Assembly (NCBI GenBank): GCA_019931185.1
Contig: JAINDK010000016.1
Span: forward strand, 1-41,233
Length of the DNA stretch: 41,233 nt
Origin: Bryobacter sp. CoA8 C33
GTDB lineage: Bacteria; Acidobacteriota; Terriglobia; Bryobacterales; Bryobacteraceae
Reading direction: 5' to 3'
Shown: positions 9,501-18,271 of the stretch, piece after piece
Layout: each line of letters starts with the position of its first letter
Position numbering within the stretch: the stretch's first letter is position 1
The notes under the pieces: generated by a model
Told to the model about the DNA's origin: nothing
Databases searched by the model: none
Seen by the model: the letters and a program-made list of their open reading frames with translations, nothing else
Program-made: the position numbers and the translations under genes

Positions 9501-10229
9501 GTGGTGTTGAGTGTGTTGTTGATGCTGCTGGTCGAGGCGCAGGAGAGCAATCCGCTATCGGTGGCATTCAGCGATCCGGAGAAAGCGGGGGAGTTCCGGG
9601 CGAATCTACTAGCGGGGTGGATGGTGGTGCAGGGCTATGAAGGCAAGGCTGTGCAGGTAGAAGTGGCGGAGGTCAGAAGCGGGAAGGCGGAGGAAGGAGA
9701 GTTAAGGCATCTGAACCCGGGGGTATCGGGGTTGAGGTTACAAGAAGCGAGCAATGTAGTGACGATGGTGATGAGTTCGCAATTGCGATCGCCGCGCATC
9801 ACGGTGCGGGTACCGGTGGGAACGAATCTGAAGCTCCGGTCTACGGCAGGGAAAGCAGTGGTGGTGGAGGGGGTAAGCGGGGACATCGAGATCCGCTCGA
9901 CGGGGGCAACGGTGGAACTGAGGGAGGTGAGTGGAGGAGTGGTGGCACAAACGCTGAAGGGTGGAGTGACGGCAAGATTCAAGCAGGTGGATGCGGGCAA
10001 GGAACTGCGATTTCAGTCGGTGCATGGAGCGATTGATGTGACGTTGCCGGAGCAGATCCAAGCACGATTGAGGATGGAGACGCGGCGGGGGAAGGTATTC
10101 ACGAATTTTGAATTGAAGAATGCGGGCAAGCGGGAGGGGAGAGTAACGGAAGGGGAGTTGAACGGGGGAGGACCGAGCTACGGCTTCACAACGGGTACGG
10201 GGGATATTTATATCCGGAAGGGGAGCTGA
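9501..10229 (+). CDS. DUF4097-type beta-repeat exported protein
   Basis: This 242-residue protein has a hydrophobic N-terminus (about 1-14) and a run of short beta-strand repeats like those of the DUF4097 putative adhesin family: RITVRVPVGTNLKLRSTAG, VVVEGVSGDIEIRSTG, TVELREVSGGVVAQTLKG, FQSVHGAIDVTLP and YGFTTGTGDIYIRKG. Such proteins form a right-handed beta-helix-like stack; their role is uncertain. Translation begins at GTG 9501 or GTG 9504, behind GAGGAG at 9492-9497. Gap to the upstream hydrolase is 29 bp. Confidence 0.7.
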   Translation: MVLSVLLMLLVEAQESNPLSVAFSDPEKAGEFRANLLAGWMVVQGYEGKAVQVEVAEVRSGKAEEGELRHLNPGVSGLRLQEASNVVTMVMSSQLRSPRITVRVPVGTNLKLRSTAGKAVVVEGVSGDIEIRSTGATVELREVSGGVVAQTLKGGVTARFKQVDAGKELRFQSVHGAIDVTLPEQIQARLRMETRRGKVFTNFELKNAGKREGRVTEGELNGGGPSYGFTTGTGDIYIRKGS

Positions 10230-10232
10230 GGG

Positions 10233-10331
10233 ATGAAGCGCGGGGAAAGACGATTTACTATCAAAAGAAAGAATTCGCCCGATATGGCAAGGAGAGGAGG
10301 AGGGGGATCCGCAGTCGTTTTGCAATTGTGA
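10233..10331 (+). CDS. Possible 32-codon leader ORF or displaced start of the sensor kinase
   Basis: An ATG three bases after the DUF4097 stop opens a 32-residue basic peptide (MKRGERRFTIKRKN at its start) whose TGA overlaps the GTG of the hybrid kinase as GTGA. It could couple translation of the two large genes. Alternatively the internal ATG at 10284 is the true kinase start: adding one base in the purine tract around 10291-10306 would join it to the kinase frame and give a signal peptide with RSRFAIVTFLLAEASLGQ. See the separate finding. Confidence 0.3.
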   Translation: MKRGERRFTIKRKNSPDMARRGGGGSAVVLQL

Positions 10332-13300
10332 CTTTTCTGCTAGCGGAGGCTAGCCTGGGGCAAGGTGTGCCCGTTGAGCGGTTGGATCTGAAACCGGGGG
10401 CTGCGATTAGTGAGGCGCTGCAGGAGGGCTGGAGGTGGGTGAGGTTCACGGCGGAAGATGGACTTCCGGAGGGAAATGAGCAGCAGGTTGTGGAGACGGG
10501 GGATGGGGGGATCTGGGTAAAGGCGGGGGAGAGCGTAGCGTGGTTTGATTCGTATCGGTGGCGCCGGATTGGATGCAGGGAGATGGGGGATAAAGGAGTG
10601 ACGTGGCGGATTGAAGCATTGGGACGGGACCGGGTGCTGGCGACGGGAAATGGGCGGATGGTGGTATTTCAGCGGGGAGGCTGCGAGAGGGTACGGGTAC
10701 GGCACGAGGGCAAGGAGTTGGCGATTCTGGCAAGCAGCCCGGATCGGGATGGGCGAGTGCTGTTGTGGGGTGCGGATCACAACATTTACAGTTGGGATGG
10801 GGTAAGCGGGACGGTAACGGAACTGTTGTATAGGGGAGGGGAGATACAGAACCAAGGAGCGGTTGAGATGAGGGGCAATCCGGTTTTCGTGGCGGGGCGA
10901 GAGGGACTGATGCGGATTGATCCGGGCGGGGCAAAGTTGGCGATCGGTCTGAGCGGGTTGGCGAAACCGGAGCAATTGCAAGGGTTGCAGATTCGGGGGC
11001 TGGCGCGGAACCGAAGGGGGCAGGGGGTGTTTGCGCTGGGCTTTCCGGAGCAATGGGCGGGGCTATGGGAGTGGAATGGAATGGAATCGGCGGTGAGGAA
11101 AGTGCGGCCGGAGGTGGGGACGCCGCGACTATTGGCGATGAACGACGAAGGGGACATCGTGGGGATGGTGAATGGAACGGAGGGTTGGCTGCGGGAGAAG
11201 GGGAAGTGGAAGCAATTGTGGCCGGTACCGGCGGCATTGCGGTCGGCATCGAGTATGAAGTTTGACAGCCAGGGAAGGTTGTGGGTGTGCACGGATCAGG
11301 GGATTTGGATGATGCAGGGAAACCTGAAGCGATGGTCGAGGCTGAAGTTCCGGTCGCCGGACGAACGGAATCGAGTAACGGCCATGCTGGCGGCGCGGGA
11401 TGGCAGTCTATGGGCGGGAACGGCGGATGGGGTCCTGATCGTGAAGGCTGACGGGAGTGTGCGTACGGTGCGGGAGGCGGCAGGGCGGAAACTGGGGGTG
11501 ACGACGGGGCTGGCGGAGGACCGGGAAGGGGGGATTTGGTGTTCGAGCGGGGCGACGTTCGAGGGGTTGATGCGGTACTACGGGGGCAAGTGGAAGTGGT
11601 TTGGGCCGGGGGAAGGGCTGCCGGCGACGGTATACGATCGGGTGCAAGTGGATGGGCAGGGACGGGTATGGGCGTTGGCGACGGGGAGATGGCTGCCGGG
11701 GGCGGTGAGGGGGGCATTTTTGTATCAGGGCGGGCGATTTGAGGCATGGGACGAGGCGCGGGGGTTGAAGGACCCACGGCTTTACACGGTGGCAACTGGG
11801 CCAGGAGGAGAAATCTGGTTTGGGGGGGTATCGGCGATCAGCCGCTTTGACGGGCAGCAATGGCGGCACTGGACGAGAGGGGAAGGGCTGAGGGAGAGTG
11901 CGGCATTCGATTTGGAGATACAGAAGTCGGGGGTGGTGCATTTCGTGGACCGGCGGAACGGGCTGGGGGTGATCGGGAGGGATGGGGTGTTGAAGTATGA
12001 GGCAGTGGGGGCATCGGCGGCGGCACAGGGGACGTGGGGATTGTTGCGGGACCCGGACGGGCACGAGTGGGTGAGTTCGCGAGGTGGGCTATTGCTGCGG
12101 CGGAGTGGGGTTTGGAACACAATTGGACCCGGGGTGGGGCTGGAAAATCCGGAGTTATGGCCGTTGGCGTTGTGGCGGAATCAAGTGTGCATGGGGACGG
12201 ACGGGAGCGGGATCTATTGTCTGGACCGGAGCGTTCTTTCGGGGCCGGGGCCGCGGATTGAGGTATTGGCGCCGCGCATTGAAGGGAAGATAGTGGAATT
12301 GGCATGGCGGGTGACCTCCCACGTTGACGCCGCAGGGGCGGAAGGGAAGCGGGGGCGATACCGGGTGGATGGAGGGGAGTGGTCGGCGTGGAGTGAGCGG
12401 GGGCAGGCGCGGGTAAGCGGGCTGAGGTCAGGGCGGCACCGGATCGAGTTCGAAGCGATGGACTTTGCGGGAACGCGGAGCGATAGGGTGGAGGCGATCG
12501 AAGTGGGGATCGCGGCGCCAGCGTATGCGCAGCCGGCGTTGCTGATCCCGACGGCATTGAGTGTAGTGGTGGCGATGGTGGCGATTGGGATGTTTGTACA
12601 GCGGACCTATGCGCATAACCGGCAACTGGCGGAGAAGGAGGAGTCGTTCCGGGCGCTGATCGAGTACTCGTCGTTGGGGATCACATTGCGGGACCGGAAC
12701 CAGAGGATTTTTTATGTGTCGCCGGCAGTACGGATCATATTGGGCTACGAGCCGGAGGAGTTGTTGGGGGACTTCCGCGGGGATCTGGTGCATCCGGAGG
12801 ATCTGGCGGCGGTACAGGCGCGGATGGCGACGCTGATGGAGAATCCTGGGCAAACGCAGCGGGCGAAGGTTCGGCTGAAGCATAAGAATGGGGAGTACCG
12901 GTGGGTGGAATCGATCACGCGGAATCTGTTCGAGGATCCGAGCGTGAGGGCGATTGTGACGAATTTGCGGGATGTGACGGATTCGACGAACGCGGAGATT
13001 GCGGCGGCGGAGGCGCGGGAGAAGGCTGAGCGGGCCAATCAGGCCAAGAGCGAGTTCTTGGCGATGATCTCGCATGAGATCCGGACGCCGATGAACGGGA
13101 TCACGGGGATGTGCCAGTTGTTGCTGGAATCACGGCTGAACCGGGAGCAGCAAGACTATGCGAACACGATCGCGCAGTCGGCGCAATCGCTACTGGCGCT
13201 GATTAACGACGTGCTGGACTTTTCGCGGATTGAGGCGGGGAAATTGTCGATCGAGCGGGCGCCGCTCGATTTGGCTGCGCTGCTCGAGGAGGTAGCGCAA

Positions 13301-14194
13301 CTGATGCGGGTGAGGGCTGGAGAGAAGGGGATCCGGCTGGAAGTAACGTATCCGGGGGATGCGCCGCGGGCGTTTTATGGGGATGAATTACGGATCCGGC
13401 AAATTCTATACAACCTGACAGGGAACGCGGTGAAATTCACGCACGAAGGCAGGATCGTGCTGAAGGCGGAGATCGAATACCAATGCGGATCGCGTTACGC
13501 GGTGAAGATCGGGGTGAAGGATACGGGGATCGGGATTGCGGCGGAGAAGCTGCAGAATGTATTCAAGAAGTTCACGCAAGCGGACATTTCGACGACACGG
13601 CGGTATGGGGGGAGCGGGTTGGGGCTAGCCATTTCGCGGAGTTTGGCGGAGTTGATGGGGGGAACGATCCAGGCGGAGAGTGTGCCGGGCGAGGGGAGCA
13701 CGTTCACGGTGATGCTGCAGATGGACGCGGCGCCGGAGACATCGCTGCAGCGGCGGGAATCGCCAGCGGATGGGCTGCAGCCGCTGCCGGAGCCATTGGA
13801 AGTGCTGCTGGTGGAGGACAACAAGATCAACCAGAAACTGGCGTTGCGGCTGCTCGAGCGTCTGGGGTGCACGGTGTGGCTGGCGGAGAATGGGTTGGAG
13901 GCATTGGAGGCGCTCGATCGGAGGCCGGTGGATTTGATATTGATGGACTGCCAGATGCCGGAGATGGACGGCTTTGAGGCAACGCGAAAGATCCGGGAGC
14001 GGGAGCATGGGCATGTGCCGATCATCGCGGTGACGGCGAATGCGATGGAGAGCGATTTTGAGAGGTGTCTGGCTTCGGGGATGGACTCTTACTTAACGAA
14101 GCCGATCGATTTCGCCAAGCTTAGGGAAGCGTTGGAGACATGGGGAATAGATTCCCGCGCCCCAGGAGCCATTTCGGATCGAGACGTCTCTTGA
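10328..14194 (+). CDS. Hybrid sensor histidine kinase with periplasmic two-component propeller
   Basis: This 1288-residue membrane protein senses an extracytoplasmic signal and runs an internal phosphorelay. From the N-terminus: a beta-propeller of Reg_prop-type blades to about residue 630 (for example LWVCTDQGIWMM, LWAGTADGVLIV, IWFGGVSAISRFDG); a Y_Y_Y-like immunoglobulin domain around 670-725 (YRVDGGEWSAW); one membrane helix near 736-758; a PAS domain near 771-885 (NGEYRWVESITRNLFED); HisKA with His916 in MISHEIRTPMNGITGM; HATPase_c with N, G1 and G2 boxes (DTGIGI, GGSGLGLAISRSLAELMGG); and a receiver with Asp1207 in LILMDCQMPEMDGFEA. No DNA-binding output domain follows. The GTG at 10328 is the only start in frame, but coding continues upstream without one. 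The tail overlaps the convergent oxidase by 74 bp. Confidence 0.93.
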   Translation: MTFLLAEASLGQGVPVERLDLKPGAAISEALQEGWRWVRFTAEDGLPEGNEQQVVETGDGGIWVKAGESVAWFDSYRWRRIGCREMGDKGVTWRIEALGRDRVLATGNGRMVVFQRGGCERVRVRHEGKELAILASSPDRDGRVLLWGADHNIYSWDGVSGTVTELLYRGGEIQNQGAVEMRGNPVFVAGREGLMRIDPGGAKLAIGLSGLAKPEQLQGLQIRGLARNRRGQGVFALGFPEQWAGLWEWNGMESAVRKVRPEVGTPRLLAMNDEGDIVGMVNGTEGWLREKGKWKQLWPVPAALRSASSMKFDSQGRLWVCTDQGIWMMQGNLKRWSRLKFRSPDERNRVTAMLAARDGSLWAGTADGVLIVKADGSVRTVREAAGRKLGVTTGLAEDREGGIWCSSGATFEGLMRYYGGKWKWFGPGEGLPATVYDRVQVDGQGRVWALATGRWLPGAVRGAFLYQGGRFEAWDEARGLKDPRLYTVATGPGGEIWFGGVSAISRFDGQQWRHWTRGEGLRESAAFDLEIQKSGVVHFVDRRNGLGVIGRDGVLKYEAVGASAAAQGTWGLLRDPDGHEWVSSRGGLLLRRSGVWNTIGPGVGLENPELWPLALWRNQVCMGTDGSGIYCLDRSVLSGPGPRIEVLAPRIEGKIVELAWRVTSHVDAAGAEGKRGRYRVDGGEWSAWSERGQARVSGLRSGRHRIEFEAMDFAGTRSDRVEAIEVGIAAPAYAQPALLIPTALSVVVAMVAIGMFVQRTYAHNRQLAEKEESFRALIEYSSLGITLRDRNQRIFYVSPAVRIILGYEPEELLGDFRGDLVHPEDLAAVQARMATLMENPGQTQRAKVRLKHKNGEYRWVESITRNLFEDPSVRAIVTNLRDVTDSTNAEIAAAEAREKAERANQAKSEFLAMISHEIRTPMNGITGMCQLLLESRLNREQQDYANTIAQSAQSLLALINDVLDFSRIEAGKLSIERAPLDLAALLEEVAQLMRVRAGEKGIRLEVTYPGDAPRAFYGDELRIRQILYNLTGNAVKFTHEGRIVLKAEIEYQCGSRYAVKIGVKDTGIGIAAEKLQNVFKKFTQADISTTRRYGGSGLGLAISRSLAELMGGTIQAESVPGEGSTFTVMLQMDAAPETSLQRRESPADGLQPLPEPLEVLLVEDNKINQKLALRLLERLGCTVWLAENGLEALEALDRRPVDLILMDCQMPEMDGFEATRKIREREHGHVPIIAVTANAMESDFERCLASGMDSYLTKPIDFAKLREALETWGIDSRAPGAISDRDVS

Positions 14195-15485
14195 CGTCCT
14201 GCATGGCTTCGATTTCGGCGGGGGAATACTGAAGGGGGAGGAAGGCGCGTTTGCGTTTGCCGAGGCCGTGCTCGGCGGCGACGGTGCCCCCGAGGGAGAC
14301 GCTCTTGCGGGCGAAGTCTTCCATGAGGCGTTTGCCTTCGGCGATCAAGTCTTCGCTCGAGGGGAAGAGGTTGACGTGGACGTGGGCGTCGCCGATGTGA
14401 CCGAAGATGCAGAAGGGAGCGGGAAAGCGGTCGGCGATTTGCTGGCGGTAGTAGGCGAGCATTTCGCGGTTGGATTCGATGGGTACGGCGAAGTCGGAGC
14501 CGAGCTTGGGGAAGCCCATCTGGCGAACGAGTTGGATGACGCGTTCGGGGAGAGCGTGGCGGAAGGCGCGGAAGCGTTCGCGGTCGGCTTCGTTTGAGCC
14601 GAACCAACTTTCCTCGGCCATGGCGTGTTGTTGCTCGAGGCGGTCGACCCACTGCTCGACGGTGTCTTCGGAATCGACAATTTGTTCGACGATGACGCAG
14701 GCCTGGGCGGAGGCGGGGAGGGAGGAGTATTTTTCGCGGATGAGGGCGAGGCTGGGGGAGTCGGCGTATTCGAGCATGCGGAGGCCGGGGATGGGGCGCC
14801 AGGCTTCGACGGCGTCGATGGCGGCCTCGTCGGAGGAGAAGAAGACGATGCCGTTGAGGAGTTCGGGGGGGTTGGGCAGGAGGGTGAGTTCGGCTTCGAG
14901 GATAACGCCGAGGGTGCCCTCGGAGCCGGCGAAGAGGTCGATCCAATCCATGCCGGGGGAGAGGGGATAGCCGGCGGAGTGTTTGGTGGAGCGGGGGCGA
15001 TGGACGGGGGAGACGGGGAAGTCGATGGGATCGCCACGGCGGACATCGAGGAGGCGGCCGTCCATGAGGGCGACGCGGAGGCGGCGGACCCAGCGGCCGG
15101 TGGCGCCGTAGAGGAAGCTGCGGGAGCCGGAGGCGTTGCAGGAGATGGTGCCGCCGACGGCAGCCATGGTCTCGGTGGGGTCGGGGGGATAGAACTGGCC
15201 GGAGCGTTTAGCGGCGGCGTGGAGGTCGCGGAGGATGACGCCGGCGCCGCAGACGGCGAAGCCGGAATGGATGTCGAGGCGGTTGAATTTTTCGAGCGAG
15301 ATGGACCAGCCGCCTTCGGGGACGCGGCCGCCGGTGAGGCCGGAGCCGCCACCGGCGATGGTGACGGGGGTGCCGCTAGCCTGGGCTTCGGCGAGGAGGG
15401 AAAGGAGTTCGGCTTCGGTTTCCGGGATCAGGATGCGTTCGGCGTGACCCTGGTAGTTGGAAGCGTCTTCGAGGTAGTTCCACAT
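14121..15485 (-). CDS. FAD-binding oxidase, GlcD/D-lactate dehydrogenase family
   Basis: This 454-residue flavoprotein should oxidise a 2-hydroxyacid such as D-lactate or glycolate. It has an FAD_binding_4 (PCMH) domain: VTIAGGGSGLTGGRVPEGG, VCGAGVILRDLHAAAKRSG, then the P-P-D-P and AAVGGTISCNASGSRSFLYG block that binds the FAD diphosphate. The C-terminal FAD-oxidase domain carries FGHIGDAHVHVNLFP and AAEHGLGKRKRAFL, ending with RLDPKWLLGRGNLF. The ATG at 15485 follows the RNase J stop by 7 bp, so the two form an operon. The window also has a soluble D-lactate dehydrogenase at 919-1914, giving a possible but unproven pyruvate/D-lactate pair. Its last 74 bp are antisense to the sensor kinase. 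Confidence 0.9.
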   Translation of the reverse strand: MWNYLEDASNYQGHAERILIPETEAELLSLLAEAQASGTPVTIAGGGSGLTGGRVPEGGWSISLEKFNRLDIHSGFAVCGAGVILRDLHAAAKRSGQFYPPDPTETMAAVGGTISCNASGSRSFLYGATGRWVRRLRVALMDGRLLDVRRGDPIDFPVSPVHRPRSTKHSAGYPLSPGMDWIDLFAGSEGTLGVILEAELTLLPNPPELLNGIVFFSSDEAAIDAVEAWRPIPGLRMLEYADSPSLALIREKYSSLPASAQACVIVEQIVDSEDTVEQWVDRLEQQHAMAEESWFGSNEADRERFRAFRHALPERVIQLVRQMGFPKLGSDFAVPIESNREMLAYYRQQIADRFPAPFCIFGHIGDAHVHVNLFPSSEDLIAEGKRLMEDFARKSVSLGGTVAAEHGLGKRKRAFLPLQYSPAEIEAMQDVKRRLDPKWLLGRGNLFPMSPTLP

Positions 15486-15492
15486 GGTTTTA

Positions 15493-17163
15493 CTAGACTT
15501 CTAATATCACGGGGACGATGAGGGGGCGGCGCTGGGTTTCCTTGTTGAGGAAGCGTTTGAGGTCGACGCGGATTTTTTCCTGGATGACGCCCCAATCGGA
15601 GCGCTCTTCGGCGTTGGAGGCTTCGAGGGTTTTCATGACGAGTTGTTTGGCGAAGGGGATGAGGTCGCTTGAGTCCTCGAGGGAGACGAAGCCGCGGCTG
15701 ATGATTTCGGGCAGGCCCTGGAGTTGGCCGGTGGCGCGGTCGATGGCGAGGACGGGGATAACGAAGCCATCCTGAGCGAGGTGGCGGCGGTCGCGGATGA
15801 TCATGTCTTCGACGACGTCGCCGAGGGAGCCGGAATCGATGCAGACGCGGCCGGTGTTGATTTTTTCGCCTTTGCGGGCGCCGCGGGAATCGATGAGGAG
15901 GCTTTCGCCGTTTTCGATGATGAAGGTGGACTCCAGGCCCTTGCCTTCGAGGTGTTGGGCGAGCTTGGCATGGCGGACGAGCTGGAGGTATTCGCCGTGG
16001 ACGGGCATGAAGTACTTGGGGCGGACGAGGTTGAGGATGAGGTTAAGTTCTTCGCGGAAGCCGTGACCGGAGACATGGATGGGAGGGGAGCCGCCGCTGT
16101 AGATGAGGTCGGCGCCGCGGCGGGCGAAGTGGTTCATCATGCGGCCGATGCCTTTTTCGTTGCCAGGGATGATGCGGCTGGAGAGAACGACGGTATCGCC
16201 GGGCTTAACGCTGAGGTGGCGGTGGTTGTCGACGGCGACGCGGGAGAGGCTGGACATGGGTTCGCCCTGGGTGCCGGAGACGATGCAGCAGACGCGGTGG
16301 GGTAGGGTGTCCATGATGTCCTGGGGGCGGAGCAGGACGTTATCGGGGAGATTGAGGAGGCCGAGTTCGTGGGAGATCTCGGTGGTGGCGAGCATGCTGC
16401 GGCCGATGAGGGCGACTTTGCGGTCGTAGCGGGCGGCGACGTCGATGATCTGTTGGATGCGGTGGATGGAGCTGGAGAAGGTGGAGAAGACGAGTTTCTT
16501 GGTGGCGCTGGCGAAGATTTGTTCGAGGCGGGGGCGGACGGCGCGTTCGCTTTCGCTATAGCCGGGGCGCTCGACGTTGGTGGAGTCGCTCATCAGGAGG
16601 AGGACGCCGCGCTTGCCGTATTCGGCGAAGGAATGAAGGTCGAAGTGTTCGTCGTCGATGGGGGTTTGGTCGATTTTGAAGTCGGCGGTGTGGATGATGA
16701 CGCCGAGTGGGGTGGTGATGGCGAGGGCGACGCAGGCGACGGTGGAGTGGGTGACGCGGATGAAGTGGATTTGGAAGGGGCCGATGGTGATGCGGTCGCC
16801 GGCCTCGACTTCGCGGAGGTCGGCGTCCTTGAGGAGCTGGTGTTCCTCGAGGCGGCGCTCGGCCATGGCGAGAGTGAAGGGGGTGCCATAGACGGGGATG
16901 TTGAGCTGGGAGAGGAGATAGGGGGTGCCGCCGATGTGGTCTTCGTGGGCGTGGGTAAGGATGAGAGCGCGGACTTTGTCGCGGTGCTCCTTGAGATAGG
17001 CGAAGTCGGGGGTAACGACGTCGACGCCGAGGAGTTCGGAGTCGGGGAACATCATGCCCGCGTCGATGACGATGATGTCGTCGTTGTAGCGGAGAGCCAT
17101 GGAGTTCATGCCGAACTCGCCCAGCCCGCCGAGGGGGATAACCTGCAATTGACCCGTTGGCAT
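15493..17163 (-). CDS. rnj: Ribonuclease J
   Basis: This 556-residue metallo-beta-lactamase/beta-CASP RNase processes and degrades RNA in the cytoplasm. Visible features: IPLGGLGEFGMNSMAL at the start, the zinc-binding HAHEDH (residues 71-76) in LILTHAHEDHIGGTPYLL, SDSTNVERPGYS, the beta-CASP segment KLVFSTFSSSIHRIQQIID and MPVHGEYLQLVRHAKLA near the C-terminal side of the catalytic core. Length matches bacterial RNase J1/J2. A sigma70-like promoter lies at 17169-17197 on the minus strand and places the transcription start close to the ATG itself. The GlcD-type oxidase follows 7 bp later. Confidence 0.95.
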   Translation of the reverse strand: MPTGQLQVIPLGGLGEFGMNSMALRYNDDIIVIDAGMMFPDSELLGVDVVTPDFAYLKEHRDKVRALILTHAHEDHIGGTPYLLSQLNIPVYGTPFTLAMAERRLEEHQLLKDADLREVEAGDRITIGPFQIHFIRVTHSTVACVALAITTPLGVIIHTADFKIDQTPIDDEHFDLHSFAEYGKRGVLLLMSDSTNVERPGYSESERAVRPRLEQIFASATKKLVFSTFSSSIHRIQQIIDVAARYDRKVALIGRSMLATTEISHELGLLNLPDNVLLRPQDIMDTLPHRVCCIVSGTQGEPMSSLSRVAVDNHRHLSVKPGDTVVLSSRIIPGNEKGIGRMMNHFARRGADLIYSGGSPPIHVSGHGFREELNLILNLVRPKYFMPVHGEYLQLVRHAKLAQHLEGKGLESTFIIENGESLLIDSRGARKGEKINTGRVCIDSGSLGDVVEDMIIRDRRHLAQDGFVIPVLAIDRATGQLQGLPEIISRGFVSLEDSSDLIPFAKQLVMKTLEASNAEERSDWGVIQEKIRVDLKRFLNKETQRRPLIVPVILEV

Positions 17164-17168
17164 TCTGT

Positions 17169-17197
17169 ATTTTACTTTTCTAAGGATAAACTGTCGG
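17169..17197 (-). promoter_or_regulatory. Putative promoter of rnj
   Basis: On the minus strand the sequence has CCGACA (17192-17197) as a -35 (4 of 6), exactly 17 bases, then TAAAAT (17169-17174) as a -10 (5 of 6). The rnj ATG begins only 5 bases after the -10, so transcription would start at or within a base or two of the ATG and the mRNA would have no leader or ribosome binding site. This is inference from consensus only. Confidence 0.45.
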
Positions 17198-17201
17198 GTG
17201 C

Positions 17202-17876
17202 ATGAAAATTCTGATGTTGTTTGTGATGGTGCTGGGATTGATGGCGCAGCCGCGAGGATACAAGGCGCTTTTTAATGGGCGAGACCTTGAGGGGTGGGAG
17301 GTGAGAGGGGATGGGAAGTGGACGGTGATTGAGGGGGGCGTGCTGGTGGGGCAGCGCGATGTGAACCCGCGGGACATGGCGCCGGGGAAGAAGTTTCAGA
17401 CCGAGCAGGAGTTTTCGCGGTGGTTGAACCATCAGGCGTGGCTGTATACGAAGGATGAGTTTGAGCAGTATGACCTGCATGTGGAGTTCTGGACGAAGGA
17501 GCATGGGAACTCTGGTGTTTCGCTGCATGATAAGACGCGGGCGGCGGCGGCGATTGCGTTTCCGCCGGACTTTACGAAGACGCCGGCGCGGACGGCTTAC
17601 GAGGTGCAGATCAATAACAACTATCCGGACCCGCATCCGACGGGGAGCATTTATGGATTTGTGGATGCGCCGAAGGAGGCGCTGAAAGAGAACCAGTGGA
17701 ATGCAATGGATATCGCGGTGCGGAAGGATTCGATTGTGGTGAAGCTGAACGGGCGGGAGGTGGCGCGAATTGTGCCGGACGCGAAGCGGAGCACGAGCGG
17801 GCCGATCGGGCTGCAGTTGCATGATCAGTTTACGGTGATCCAGTTTCGGAAGGTGTGGATCAAGAAGATTTCGTGA
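17202..17876 (+). CDS. Secreted DUF1080 protein (3-keto-disaccharide hydrolase-like domain)
   Basis: This 224-residue protein has a signal peptide (MKILMLFVMVLGLMAQ) and a single DUF1080/PF06439 domain. The family landmarks ALFNGRDLEGWEVRGDGKW at the start, then VLVGQRD, YDLHVEFWTKEHGNSGVSLH, TAYEVQINNNYPDPHPTGSI in the middle and GPIGLQLHD near the end are clear. The fold is a concanavalin-like beta sandwich, and the family is associated with carbohydrate breakdown. It is abundant in Acidobacteria and Planctomycetes. It diverges from rnj with 38 bp between the two starts and stands alone on its strand. Confidence 0.88.
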   Translation: MKILMLFVMVLGLMAQPRGYKALFNGRDLEGWEVRGDGKWTVIEGGVLVGQRDVNPRDMAPGKKFQTEQEFSRWLNHQAWLYTKDEFEQYDLHVEFWTKEHGNSGVSLHDKTRAAAAIAFPPDFTKTPARTAYEVQINNNYPDPHPTGSIYGFVDAPKEALKENQWNAMDIAVRKDSIVVKLNGREVARIVPDAKRSTSGPIGLQLHDQFTVIQFRKVWIKKIS

Positions 17877-17888
17877 GGGGGAGATTTT

Positions 17889-18062
17889 TTATCGGGAGGC
17901 GCAGGAAAGCTGCCGGACGAGAGGTGGGGATTGGGGAGCGGCTTGCAGCAGGGTGCCGTTCTTCATCCCCTTGAAGCCCGCCCAATCGACGCTATGCACT
18001 TCGTGACCGGGGAAGGAATGAGGCAATGCGACTGGCAAGCACTCGTCCAGCAAGAGCTTCAT
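17889..18062 (-). pseudogene. Truncated DUF5615 PIN-like toxin
   Basis: The frame begins MKLLLDECLPVALPHSFPGH, continues EVHSVDWAGFKGMKNGTLLQ, then leaves the family pattern and stops after 57 codons. DUF5615/PIN-like toxins (about 110-120 residues) begin just this way, with the Asp of LLLDE as an acidic active-site residue, and continue with a second conserved block (usually around LLTAD) that is absent here. Its ATG overlaps the DUF433 antitoxin stop as ATGA, the usual arrangement of this toxin-antitoxin pair. The 3' half seems to have been lost by deletion up to the DUF1080 gene, so the toxin is probably inactive. Confidence 0.65.
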
Positions 18063-18271
18063 GCGATATTGGCGAGCAGCAAATCTTTGGCCTCTTCGAG
18101 AGCCTGGACGGCTTGCTCACGAGCTACGGCCGGGAACTGGTTTCGAAACTCGTCGAGCGAATAGCCGCCTTCGAGGCAGTCGATCAGAGTTTTGAAGGGC
18201 ACCCGCGTTCCACGGAAGCAGGGGGTTCGGTGCATGATTTCAGGGTCAGAAACAACGACAGTGCTCTTCAT
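18059..18271 (-). CDS. DUF433 antitoxin
   Basis: This 70-residue protein is a DUF433 (PF04255) antitoxin: VVVSDPEIMHRTPCFRGTRV, then PFKTLIDCLEGGYSLDEFRN and FPAVAREQAVQALEEA. It should have a winged-helix-like DNA-binding fold, repress its own promoter and neutralise the adjacent DUF5615 PIN-like protein. The gene is complete and its stop overlaps the start of the truncated toxin by 4 bp. The intact antitoxin next to a broken toxin suggests a decaying toxin-antitoxin module or an antitoxin kept against a toxin elsewhere. Its promoter should lie in 18272-18363, which was not resolved. Confidence 0.85.
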   Translation of the reverse strand: MKSTVVVSDPEIMHRTPCFRGTRVPFKTLIDCLEGGYSLDEFRNQFPAVAREQAVQALEEAKDLLLANIA

